A stretch of DNA of 55,660 nt from JAZDLC01 sp043802345 (GTDB lineage Bacteria > Planctomycetota > B15-G4 > JADJEK01). The DNA is taken from assembly GCA_043802345.1 (NCBI GenBank), contig JAZDLC010000258.1, positions 1 to 55,660 on the forward strand. The letters are read 5' to 3'. The translations under genes were made by a program, and so were the position numbers. Under the pieces are notes generated by a model. It was not told the DNA's origin. It did not search any database and saw nothing but the letters and a program-made list of their open reading frames with translations. Positions 16,282-24,717 of this stretch are shown one piece after another. How positions within the stretch are numbered: the first letter of the stretch is position 1; each line of letters starts with the position of its first letter.

Positions 16282-19200
16282 GCGGTGTGCTCCAATTCGG
16301 ATACCGACCGGGATTTTGTCAATTCCTGCCTGAGGCGTTGCCCGGTGTGCGATGCTCCGCAGGCCGCGACATCTTCCGGAGTTCCCTGCACGACCAGCCT
16401 GCCGCCCCGGAGACCTCCTTCAGGCCCGAGGTCGATCACATGGTCCGCGCACTTCACGACGTCCGGATTGTGCTCGATCACCAGCACGGTGTTGCCGCCG
16501 TCCACCAGTCGGCCGAGCACCGCGACCAGGCGAGCCACATCATCCAGATGCAGCCCCGTGGTCGGCTCGTCGAGCAGGTAGAGCGTCTCTCCCCGGGCCG
16601 GTCCCGCCAGCTCCGAGGCCAGCTTGACTCTCTGGGCCTCGCCACCCGAGAGGGTGGTCGCGGACTGGCCCAGCCGCAGGTAGCCCAGGCCCACGTCGTC
16701 CAGAAGACGCAGCGTTCGCCGGATTCTCGGGTGGTTCCGGAAAAACTCCAGGGCCTCGCAGACCTCCATCTCCAGGACGTCCGCGATCGACTTGCCGCCA
16801 AACGTCACGCCCAGCGTCTCCCGCTCGAACCGTTTCCCCTCGCACGCCTCACAAGTCACGTAGACATCCGACAGGAAGTGCATCTCCACCTGCACCATCC
16901 CCCTTCCCTCGCACGCCTCGCACCGCCCTCCGGAGAGATTGAACGAGAAGCGTCCCTTCTGGAAGCCTCTCATGCGCGCCTCGGGCGTGGCGGCGAAGAC
17001 CTCCCGGATGCGGTCGAAGATTCCGGTGTAGGTGGCGGGATTCGAGGATGGCGTCGGCCCGAGCGGAGACTGGTCCACCACCGCGAGGTTCCGCACCCTC
17101 TCTGAAATCGAGAGGGACTGGAACGTCCCCCGCAGATCCCGGTCGCCCCGCAGCCGGCGCCGCACCGCCGGCTCGAGCAGGTCCATCACCAGCGTCGACT
17201 TGCCCGACCCGGACACGCCGGTCACGCAGGTCATGGCCCCCGCCGGGATGCTCACGTCGAGCGACCGCAGATTGTGCAGGCACGCTCCCTCCAGCCGGAT
17301 CGCGGTCTTGCTGGTGTCCCGCCGGGCCGCGGGCAGGGGGACCTGCTTCTGATTCCGCAGATACGCTCCGGTGAGGGAGCGCGGATCGTTCTCCACGTGC
17401 GAGACAGGGCCCGCGGAAACGACCTGCCCGCCCCGATGTCCAGCGCCCGGGCCGATGTCGATCAGGTAGTCCGCAGCCCGGATCACGTCCAGATCGTGCT
17501 CCACCACCAGGATCGTGTTCCCGAGCTGCTTCAGGTTCTCCAGGGTCTCGATCAGGCGCGCGGTGTCCCGGGGATGGAGGCCGATGGTCGGCTCGTCCAG
17601 CACGTACAGGACTCCCACGAGGCGGTTTCCGAGCTGGGTCGCGAGCCGCAGTCGCTGCGCTTCCCCTCCGGACAGGGTCGAGGAGCGGCGATCGAGCTGC
17701 AGGTAGTCGAGCCCGATCTCGTTCAGGACCTCGATCCGGTTCTGGATCTCCTTCAGGATCTCCCTGGCGATCTCGCCCCTGGAGCCTTCCAGCTTCAGCT
17801 CCCTGAAGAAGCGGAGCGCCTCCTCCACCGTCAGGCGGGAGAGCTCCCCAAGGGTCTTGCCGCCAAGACGGAACGAACGGGAAAGCGGATTGAGCCGCTC
17901 TCCATGGCAAGCGGGACACTCCCCCTCCACCATCAGGGGATGCAGCCGCTGGCGCCACCACCTCCCCTCGCCGGGAACCTGGTACTTCGCCTCGAACATG
18001 CCGCAGATCCCGGCCCACTTGACGTCGAACGAGTACTCCCTCCGGGAGTGGCGGGAGTTGCGCACCACCTCGACCCGGACCGGATCGGGGTGCCCCCTCA
18101 GGATGATCCGCCGGACTGCCTCCGGCAGGTCCCCAAAAGGCGCATCGAGATCGAAGTCATGCCGCTCCGCCAGGGCGCTCAAGACGCGGCTCACGCCGAA
18201 GTGACGTCTCGAGAGCGTCCGTTTCCAGGGAGCCACCAGCGCTCCCTTGAACAGGGGGCGGCCCGGATTCTCGATCAGCCGGTCCTCGTCGCAACGCTCC
18301 AGCCGTCCCAGCCCGTCGCATTCCCCGCAGGCGCCCAGATGCGAGTTGAACGAGAACAGGCGCGGGTGCGGCTCCTCGGCCAGACGAATGCCGTGCGCCG
18401 GGCAGGCCGGCTCCCTGGTGAACAGTCGCTCCTCTCCGTCCTGGTCCCTCACCAGCGCCAGGTTGTTGCCACGGCGGTACGCCTGCTCGAACGACTCCGC
18501 GAGCCTGGTCCTGGAGGAGCCGCGCACCAGGACGCGATCGACGATCAGATCGATCCGCCGGACCTCGGCGAGCCTTCTCGGCGGCGCATCCTCAAGGCGC
18601 AATTCCTCCCCATCCAGCGCGTAGCGGACGAACCCCTCCTTCAGCAGCTCCTCCCGGATCTCAAGGAAGCGGGCGGGCCGCTCCAGCGGCTGCCGGCCGC
18701 CCAGGCTCTTCCGGTAGAGGGGCGCCAGCAGATGGATCTTCCGTCCCGGGAACCGGGCGACGGTTTCCCGCGCGGCGAGACCGGGAGGCGATGCCTCCAG
18801 CACACGGCCGCACTCTGGACAGTGTGCGGTTCCCACGCGGGCGTACAAGACCCGGAGGTAGTCATGGATCTCGGTGGAAGTCGCCACGGTGGAGCGCGGG
18901 TTTTTCGAGGCCGCCCGCCGGTCGATCGCGACGGCCGGCGAGAGGCCCTCGATCAGGTCGACCGGGGCGCGGTCCATCCTGGAAAGGAAGCGCCGGGCGT
19001 AGGTCGACATCGATTCCACGAACCTGCGCTGAGCCTCGGAGAAGATGGTGTCGAAGGCCAGGGAGGTCTTGCCGGAACCGGACACGCCGGTCACCACCGT
19101 GAAGGAGCCCCTGGGAATCTCCACGTCCAGCCGCTTCAGGTTGTTCACGCTGGCCCCGACCACCCGCAACGGTACCTCTCCTCCGGGTCCGGACTCCTTC

Positions 19201-22058
19201 ACCACCGGGCTTCGGTTCGGGGAAGGAGGCAACAGGTATTCCTTCAGCAACCGGCCCGTCCACGACGTCTTGCTGCGCATCGCCTGCCGTGGCGTGCCGT
19301 AGAAGACCACTTCGCCGCCGCCCTTCCCCCCCTCCGGTCCCAGGTCGATGATGCGGTCGGCCGTCTTGATCACGTCCATGTTGTGTTCGATCACCACGAC
19401 CGTGTTGCCGGAGTCGACCAGCACAGCGAGCGCGGACAGCAGGCACTCGATGTCGGCGAAGTGCAAGCCGGTGGTCGGCTCGTCCAGGAGGTACAGGGTG
19501 CTCCCGGTGCCGGGCCGTCCCAGTTCGCGGGCCAGCTTCAGCCGCTGGGCCTCGCCCCCCGACAGGGTGGTCGCCGTCTGGCCGAGCCGCACGTACCCCA
19601 GGCCCACGTCACACATCGTCTTCAAGACCCGGCCCAGCTTCGGATGGGCCTCGAAGAAGGCCGCCGCCTCGACGACCGTCATCTCCAGCACCTGGCGGAT
19701 GTTCTTCGAGCGGTATTCGACCTCCAGCGTTTCCCGGTTGTAGCGCAGCCCGCCACACTCGTCACACGGGATCTCCACGTCCGCCAGGAACTGCATTTCC
19801 ACGACCTTCACGCCGGCTCCCCCGCATTCCTCGCACCGGCCGCCCGCCACGTTGAAGGAGAAGCGTCCCTTGAGATAGCCTCGCGCCTTCGACTCGGGCA
19901 GCATCGCGAACAGGTCTCGAATGTGGGTGAGGGCCCCGCTGTACGTGGCCGGGTTCGAACGAGGTGTGCGCCCGATCGGCGCCTGACCGATCTCGATCAC
20001 CTTGTCGATCCGCTCGGCCCCCTCGATCCGGTCGTGTTCTCCCACCGGCTCCCGCGCGCCGTGAAGGTCCCTTGCCAGCGCCCGCTTCAGCACCCGGTCC
20101 AGCAACGTCGACTTGCCGGAACCGGACACGCCGGTCATGACCACGAAGCATCCCAGCGGGATGCGCACGTCGATGTTCTTCAGGTTGTGGTGCCGGGCTC
20201 CCCGGACGATCAGCTCACCACGGTTCGCCTGCCGCGTCTTCCGCGGCATCGCGATGCTCCGCTCGCCTCTCAGGAACTGCGCGGTCACGGACGTTGCCGA
20301 CCTGAAGACCGCTTCCGGCCGCCCGCTGGCGACCACGTGTCCCCCCTCGTTCCCCGCTCCCGGCCCGATATCGACCAGGAAATCGGAGGCGAGCATGGTG
20401 TCCCGATCGTGCTCCACCACCAGCACCGTGTTCCCGCGGTCCCGGAGCTGCTGCAGGGTCCGGATCAGGCGGTGATTGTCGCGCTGGTGCAAGCCGATCG
20501 ACGGCTCGTCCAGGACATACAACACCCCCTGAAGCTGGGAGCCGACCTGGGTGGCGAGCCGGACTCTCTGCGCCTCGCCGCCCGACAGGGTCCGGGCGCC
20601 GCGATCGAGCGGCAGGTACCCCAGCCCCACATCCGCGAGGAAGCGGAGCCGCGAGCGGATCTCCCGCAGGACCTCCCGGCCGATCTGTTCCTCGGCCGGG
20701 CGCAGCTCGAGTCCGGAGAACCACTCGCACAGCTCCTCCACCGTGGCCGCGGACAGGTCGCTGATGGCGCGGTCGCGGAAGGTGACCGCCCGCGCTTCCG
20801 GCCGCAACCTCGTGCCCTCGCAGAGGCCGCAGACCACGCGCGACATGTACTTCTCGAGATGGGGCGTGCGAGTCACCTTGTACGCCCGCTCCATCGAGGG
20901 GATCAGCCCCCTCAGCGGCCGGTGGTCCGAGCCGCGAACGGTGCGCCCGCTGCTGCCGTCCACATATTCCCAGCTCAGGCGCAGCTTCCTCGTGCCCGAA
21001 CCGAACAGCAGGACATTGCGTTGTTCCTCCGTCAGATCCTTCCAGGGCGTGTCGAGGGAGAAGCGGAAGGCGCTGGCGACCCTCTCCAGCGACTCCGGCC
21101 CGAGCCGCGAGTAGGTCACATAGCCGGTCCTGGAGGTGGTCGCGATCGCCCCCTCCCGGATGGAGAGGTTCTCGTCCGGCACCAGCAGGCGCGGATCGAA
21201 TCGCTGGCTCATGCCCAGTCCGGAGCAACTCCTGCAGGCGCCATACGGTGAGTTGAAGGAGAAGAGCCGCGGCTCCAGCTCGGGAAAGTCGAGTTCGCAG
21301 TCGGGGCAGGCGAGCCGCGAGGAGAACAGCGCGTGCTCCTCGCCGATCAGCGCTGCCACCACGCCGTCCGCCAGCTTGAAGGCCGCCTCGACCGCCTCGG
21401 CGAGCCGGCCGCGGCGCTCCGCAGTGGCGCGCAGCCGATCGACCACGACCTCGATGGTGTGCTTCTGGTACCGCGAGAGGCTGATTTCCTCGTCCAGGCG
21501 GCGCACGGTTCCGTCGATTCGGGCCCGCACGAACCCCTTCAGCCGCAATCCCTCCAGATCCTTGCGATACTCCCCCTTGCGGCCCCGAATGATCGGCGCC
21601 AGCACCTGCACCGTGCCCCCCTTGGCCTGGCCCAGGAGCCGGTCCGCGATCTGATCCCGCGTCTGCGCCACCAGCCCCCGGCCGCATTTCGGGCAGTGCG
21701 CCTCCCCCAACCTGGCGAACAGGAGCCGCAGATGGTCGTGGATCTCGGTGATGGTGCCGACCGTCGAGCGCGGGTTCCGGTTGACCGTCTTCTGATCGAT
21801 CGAGATGGTCGGCGAGAGCCCGTCGACCCGGTCGACCCTCGGCTTGTCCAGATTCCCCAGGAACTGGCGCGCGTAGGCGGACAGCGACTCGATGAACCGC
21901 CTCTGTCCTTCCTGGAAGATCGTGTCAAAGGCGAGCGACGACTTCCCAGACCCGGAGACGCCGGTAATGGTCGTCAAAGCCGACCTGGGAATCCGCAGAT
22001 CGATGCTCTTCAGGTTGTGCTCACGAGCACCTTCTACGACAATCTCGTTGAGGGACAT
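16278..22058 (-). CDS. uvrA: Tandem-duplicated UvrA (two full UvrA units in one chain)
   Basis: 1926 residues, twice the normal ~950, with no stop or frameshift between halves; the second unit begins near residue 960 (VPLRVVGASVNNLKRLDVEI). Each half has two ABC ATPase sites. The Walker A loops GVSGSGK are near residues 33, 645, 991 and 1613; LSGGEAQR signatures near 493, 834, 1462 and 1802; and each has its own LDEPxxGLH Walker B. UvrB-binding and insertion regions occur in both halves. Zinc modules are intact, except that the first module of half two reads CPAH rather than CPxC. UvrA normally dimerises to find bulky DNA damage and load UvrB; this chain could act as a built-in dimer. It is the first gene of an eight-gene operon, and its ATG has no close Shine-Dalgarno sequence. 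Confidence 0.95.
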   Translation of the reverse strand: MSLNEIVVEGAREHNLKSIDLRIPRSALTTITGVSGSGKSSLAFDTIFQEGQRRFIESLSAYARQFLGNLDKPRVDRVDGLSPTISIDQKTVNRNPRSTVGTITEIHDHLRLLFARLGEAHCPKCGRGLVAQTRDQIADRLLGQAKGGTVQVLAPIIRGRKGEYRKDLEGLRLKGFVRARIDGTVRRLDEEISLSRYQKHTIEVVVDRLRATAERRGRLAEAVEAAFKLADGVVAALIGEEHALFSSRLACPDCELDFPELEPRLFSFNSPYGACRSCSGLGMSQRFDPRLLVPDENLSIREGAIATTSRTGYVTYSRLGPESLERVASAFRFSLDTPWKDLTEEQRNVLLFGSGTRKLRLSWEYVDGSSGRTVRGSDHRPLRGLIPSMERAYKVTRTPHLEKYMSRVVCGLCEGTRLRPEARAVTFRDRAISDLSAATVEELCEWFSGLELRPAEEQIGREVLREIRSRLRFLADVGLGYLPLDRGARTLSGGEAQRVRLATQVGSQLQGVLYVLDEPSIGLHQRDNHRLIRTLQQLRDRGNTVLVVEHDRDTMLASDFLVDIGPGAGNEGGHVVASGRPEAVFRSATSVTAQFLRGERSIAMPRKTRQANRGELIVRGARHHNLKNIDVRIPLGCFVVMTGVSGSGKSTLLDRVLKRALARDLHGAREPVGEHDRIEGAERIDKVIEIGQAPIGRTPRSNPATYSGALTHIRDLFAMLPESKARGYLKGRFSFNVAGGRCEECGGAGVKVVEMQFLADVEIPCDECGGLRYNRETLEVEYRSKNIRQVLEMTVVEAAAFFEAHPKLGRVLKTMCDVGLGYVRLGQTATTLSGGEAQRLKLARELGRPGTGSTLYLLDEPTTGLHFADIECLLSALAVLVDSGNTVVVIEHNMDVIKTADRIIDLGPEGGKGGGEVVFYGTPRQAMRSKTSWTGRLLKEYLLPPSPNRSPVVKESGPGGEVPLRVVGASVNNLKRLDVEIPRGSFTVVTGVSGSGKTSLAFDTIFSEAQRRFVESMSTYARRFLSRMDRAPVDLIEGLSPAVAIDRRAASKNPRSTVATSTEIHDYLRVLYARVGTAHCPECGRVLEASPPGLAARETVARFPGRKIHLLAPLYRKSLGGRQPLERPARFLEIREELLKEGFVRYALDGEELRLEDAPPRRLAEVRRIDLIVDRVLVRGSSRTRLAESFEQAYRRGNNLALVRDQDGEERLFTREPACPAHGIRLAEEPHPRLFSFNSHLGACGECDGLGRLERCDEDRLIENPGRPLFKGALVAPWKRTLSRRHFGVSRVLSALAERHDFDLDAPFGDLPEAVRRIILRGHPDPVRVEVVRNSRHSRREYSFDVKWAGICGMFEAKYQVPGEGRWWRQRLHPLMVEGECPACHGERLNPLSRSFRLGGKTLGELSRLTVEEALRFFRELKLEGSRGEIAREILKEIQNRIEVLNEIGLDYLQLDRRSSTLSGGEAQRLRLATQLGNRLVGVLYVLDEPTIGLHPRDTARLIETLENLKQLGNTILVVEHDLDVIRAADYLIDIGPGAGHRGGQVVSAGPVSHVENDPRSLTGAYLRNQKQVPLPAARRDTSKTAIRLEGACLHNLRSLDVSIPAGAMTCVTGVSGSGKSTLVMDLLEPAVRRRLRGDRDLRGTFQSLSISERVRNLAVVDQSPLGPTPSSNPATYTGIFDRIREVFAATPEARMRGFQKGRFSFNLSGGRCEACEGRGMVQVEMHFLSDVYVTCEACEGKRFERETLGVTFGGKSIADVLEMEVCEALEFFRNHPRIRRTLRLLDDVGLGYLRLGQSATTLSGGEAQRVKLASELAGPARGETLYLLDEPTTGLHLDDVARLVAVLGRLVDGGNTVLVIEHNPDVVKCADHVIDLGPEGGLRGGRLVVQGTPEDVAACGASHTGQRLRQELTKSRSVSELEHTA

Positions 22059-22236
22059 CGGTGCGGCTGTCTAACCGGTGCGCGGCGCCGAGCTCCTTTC
22101 CTTCTGATGGTCGACCCAACGATCAACATGTTTCTCTCGATCAGAGGGAAGCGGTTGATACTACTGCCTCCGGTCCGCGCGGTGGAAGGGTGTTGCCGGA
22201 AGAATCTCCAGACTTGAGAGGAGCCTGCCGACCCTG

Positions 22237-23088
22237 TTGAATGTCGGTGACGACCGATCCCAAGTTGGGGGCCAATCTGCCTTGACGGAGAACTCGAACG
22301 AGCTGGCGACGTCGGAGGGGCCGCCCCGCGCTCTTCTGAAGGTGATCGTGGTCATGCCGGCGTACAACGCGGCGGACACGCTCGAGCGGACCTATCGCGA
22401 CATTCCCCGGGATTGCGTCGACGAGATCATCCTCGTGGACGACGTCTCCAGCGACGACACGGTCGAGGTTTCGCGGCGGCTGGACGTCACAACCATCCAG
22501 CACGAGCGGAATACCGGCTACGGCGGCAACCAGAAGACCTGCTACAGAGAGGCCCTGGCCCGCGGCGCCGACATCGTGATCATGGTGCACCCGGACTACC
22601 AGTACGACTCCCGGGTGATTCCCGCGATGATCTCGTTCCTGCGCCTGAACATCTGCGACGCGGTGTTCGGCTCCCGCATCCGGACGCGCGAGGAGGCGCT
22701 CCAGGGCGGCATGCCGTGGTGGAAGTACATCGCCAACCGGTGCCTGACGATGACCGAGAACATCGTTCTCGGCCAGAACCTCAGCGACGCCCACACCGGC
22801 CTTCGGGCCTACACCCGGCAGGTGCTCGAGACCATTCCGTTCCAGAACAACTCGGACGATTTCGTGTTCGATTCCCAGTTCATCTCGCAGTTGGTCTACT
22901 TCGGGTTCAGGATCGGGGATGTCCCGGTGCCGACGCGGTATTTCCGCGAGGCCTCCTCGATCAACTTCAAGCGCAGCGTGGAATACGGGCTCTCCACCCT
23001 GGCGACCATGGGACGGTATCTCCTGCAAAGAGCCGGCCTGGCCCACTTCGCGATCTACGCCGCGGACAGGGATTCCAAGACCCGGTGA
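22237..23088 (+). CDS. Family 2 glycosyltransferase (polyprenyl-phosphate sugar synthase-like)
   Basis: 283 residues from TTG 22237 (AGAGGAG lies 13 bases upstream); a second TTG at 22282 with GGGGG ahead would shorten it by 15 residues. The GT-A fold is plain: VIVVMPAYNAADTLERTYRD, IILVDDVSSDDT (nucleotide-sugar site), HERNTGYGGNQKTCYREAL and VMVHPDYQYD-like metal region (IVIMVHPDYQYD), then FGSRI and NLSDAHTGLRAYTR. No membrane spans are seen. It should move a sugar from a nucleotide donor to a lipid phosphate or wall polymer. The next gene, a GT39 membrane transferase, starts within its stop codon (GTGA). This suggests that the first enzyme makes the lipid-linked sugar and the second transfers it. 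Confidence 0.85.
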   Translation: MNVGDDRSQVGGQSALTENSNELATSEGPPRALLKVIVVMPAYNAADTLERTYRDIPRDCVDEIILVDDVSSDDTVEVSRRLDVTTIQHERNTGYGGNQKTCYREALARGADIVIMVHPDYQYDSRVIPAMISFLRLNICDAVFGSRIRTREEALQGGMPWWKYIANRCLTMTENIVLGQNLSDAHTGLRAYTRQVLETIPFQNNSDDFVFDSQFISQLVYFGFRIGDVPVPTRYFREASSINFKRSVEYGLSTLATMGRYLLQRAGLAHFAIYAADRDSKTR

Positions 23089-24596
23089 AGCGCACCATCC
23101 TGCTGTTCTTCCTGCTGCTCATGCTCGGCAAGACCTTTGCCGCGTCCCGGCTGGACCTGTTTGGCGACGAGGCGTTCTACTTCATGTGCAGCGGCCGGAT
23201 GGACGTCGCCTTCGCGGACCATCCCTTCATGACCGCGCTCCTCGTCAAGATCGGAACCAGCCTGCTGGGTCCCGTCGAGCTCGGCTGCAGGCTGGTCTTC
23301 CTGCTGCTGGGCGCCCTTTTCCCGCTGCTGATCTTCCGCCTGGCGCGCCCCCTCGTGGGCTCCAGGGACGCATGGCTCGCGGCCGGCCTGAGTCTGGTCA
23401 TGCCGGCCACCGCGCACCTCGGGCTGCTGGCGCTTCCGGACGTGCCCCATCTGTTCCTGGCCGCGCTGGCGCTGCTCCTGTTTCTGAGGGCCGTCGAGCG
23501 GCCGGCGACCTGGCTGTTCGTCGCCGCCGGGGTGGTCACGGCGCTCGGCCTCTCGACCCACTACCGATTCGTCCTGGTGCCGTTCTCGTTCGGGTTGTGT
23601 CTGATCCTGACGCGATCGGGCCGGGCTCTGCTTCGCACCAGGGGCCCCTGGCTTGCGTTGCTGACGATGCTGCCCGGCCTGCTGCCGGCACTCCTCTATA
23701 ACGTGCGGCTCGACTTCGCCCCCTTCCGCTACCAGGCAATGGACCGCCACGGTTCCGGCTTCGACCTGAAGGCCCTGGCCGAGCATATCCCGGCCCAGAT
23801 GGTGGCAACAACTCCCCTGATGTACGTGGTCCTCGTCGCCACCCTGGTCGTGATGCTGCGGAGGATGCGGCAAGGCGACGCGCGCATGGCTCCCCTGGCT
23901 CTCTTCAGCCTTTCGCACCTCGGTCTCTACCTCCTGGCGAGCCCCATCACCGACGCGAGCCACGCCAGCATCCACTGGCCGGCGCCCGGGTACCTGCCGC
24001 TGCTCGTCTTCGCGCCGGGAATCCTGCGGGAGTTCCTGCAGAGGAAGCCGACCCGCCTGCGGCGCGCGCTGGTCGTGGCCACACCCGGACTGGGGGTGCT
24101 GGTCCTCTCGCTGGCCTTCCTCGAGCTGAACACACACCTGTTCCGGATTCAGTCCCTCGCACGCCCCTTCGCCGGCTGGACGGAGGTGGCCCGGGAGGCC
24201 GGCCGCCAGCTCGCGGACCATCCGGAGCTCGCGCGGGCAGGGTCGCTGCCGCTGCTGGTGGCGGACAACTACATGCTCGCCGGCAACCTCGAGCTCAAGC
24301 TTGCGGGCCGGGCGGAGCTGTTCGTCCTGGACCACCAGAAGGGTTACGAACACGGCCGAGCGGCACAGTTCGCGCAGTGGGGAAACGGCGAGGAGGGGCT
24401 GAGAGGGAGGACCGGAGAGGATGCCCTGGTCGTGGTCGAGCGGACCCGCACCAGTTCCCGAGGCTGGGAAGCCTGGCGAGCGCATGTCGCTGCCTTCTTC
24501 CAGAAGCTGGAGCCGTTGGCGGAGATCGAGACGCCCGGCGGGAAGAGCGGCAAGCCGAAACGGTTCGAGTTCTATGTGGGGCGTGGCATCAGGTAG
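23085..24596 (+). CDS. Family 39 (PMT/ArnT-like) membrane glycosyltransferase
   Basis: 503 residues from GTG 23085, overlapping the preceding stop as GTGA. The frame is open further upstream but that part is the shadow of the GT2 gene. It has about ten hydrophobic spans and the family signature LFGDEAFYFMCSGRMDVAFADHPF in its first outer loop (Asp-Glu catalytic pair, DHP). These enzymes use polyprenyl-phosphate sugars to glycosylate lipids or exported proteins on the outer face of the inner membrane. A C-terminal soluble periplasmic part follows the last span (from ~residue 365). The acceptor is unknown. Confidence 0.85.
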   Translation: MKRTILLFFLLLMLGKTFAASRLDLFGDEAFYFMCSGRMDVAFADHPFMTALLVKIGTSLLGPVELGCRLVFLLLGALFPLLIFRLARPLVGSRDAWLAAGLSLVMPATAHLGLLALPDVPHLFLAALALLLFLRAVERPATWLFVAAGVVTALGLSTHYRFVLVPFSFGLCLILTRSGRALLRTRGPWLALLTMLPGLLPALLYNVRLDFAPFRYQAMDRHGSGFDLKALAEHIPAQMVATTPLMYVVLVATLVVMLRRMRQGDARMAPLALFSLSHLGLYLLASPITDASHASIHWPAPGYLPLLVFAPGILREFLQRKPTRLRRALVVATPGLGVLVLSLAFLELNTHLFRIQSLARPFAGWTEVAREAGRQLADHPELARAGSLPLLVADNYMLAGNLELKLAGRAELFVLDHQKGYEHGRAAQFAQWGNGEEGLRGRTGEDALVVVERTRTSSRGWEAWRAHVAAFFQKLEPLAEIETPGGKSGKPKRFEFYVGRGIR

Positions 24597-24717
24597 TTCC
24601 CGTTCGCGCCCGTGCCCCAACGGAGGTTTGGAATCCCGGGAAGGAACCCGCTCGTCCGTCGTCCCAGTATGGCGGCCACGGGAAGCGTGGCGTTGCTCCA
24701 CCAGGAAGGGTGTTCCC

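Noticed and set aside
17274..21251. 1325-codon open frame antisense to uvrA
   Set aside because: Low-complexity, motif-free translation opposite highly conserved UvrA motifs.
22121..22135. aacatgtt palindrome upstream of uvrA as an SOS/LexA box
   Set aside because: Half-site spacing does not fit known LexA operators (GAAC-N4-GTTC or CTGT-N8-ACAG), and no second copy is seen near other genes.
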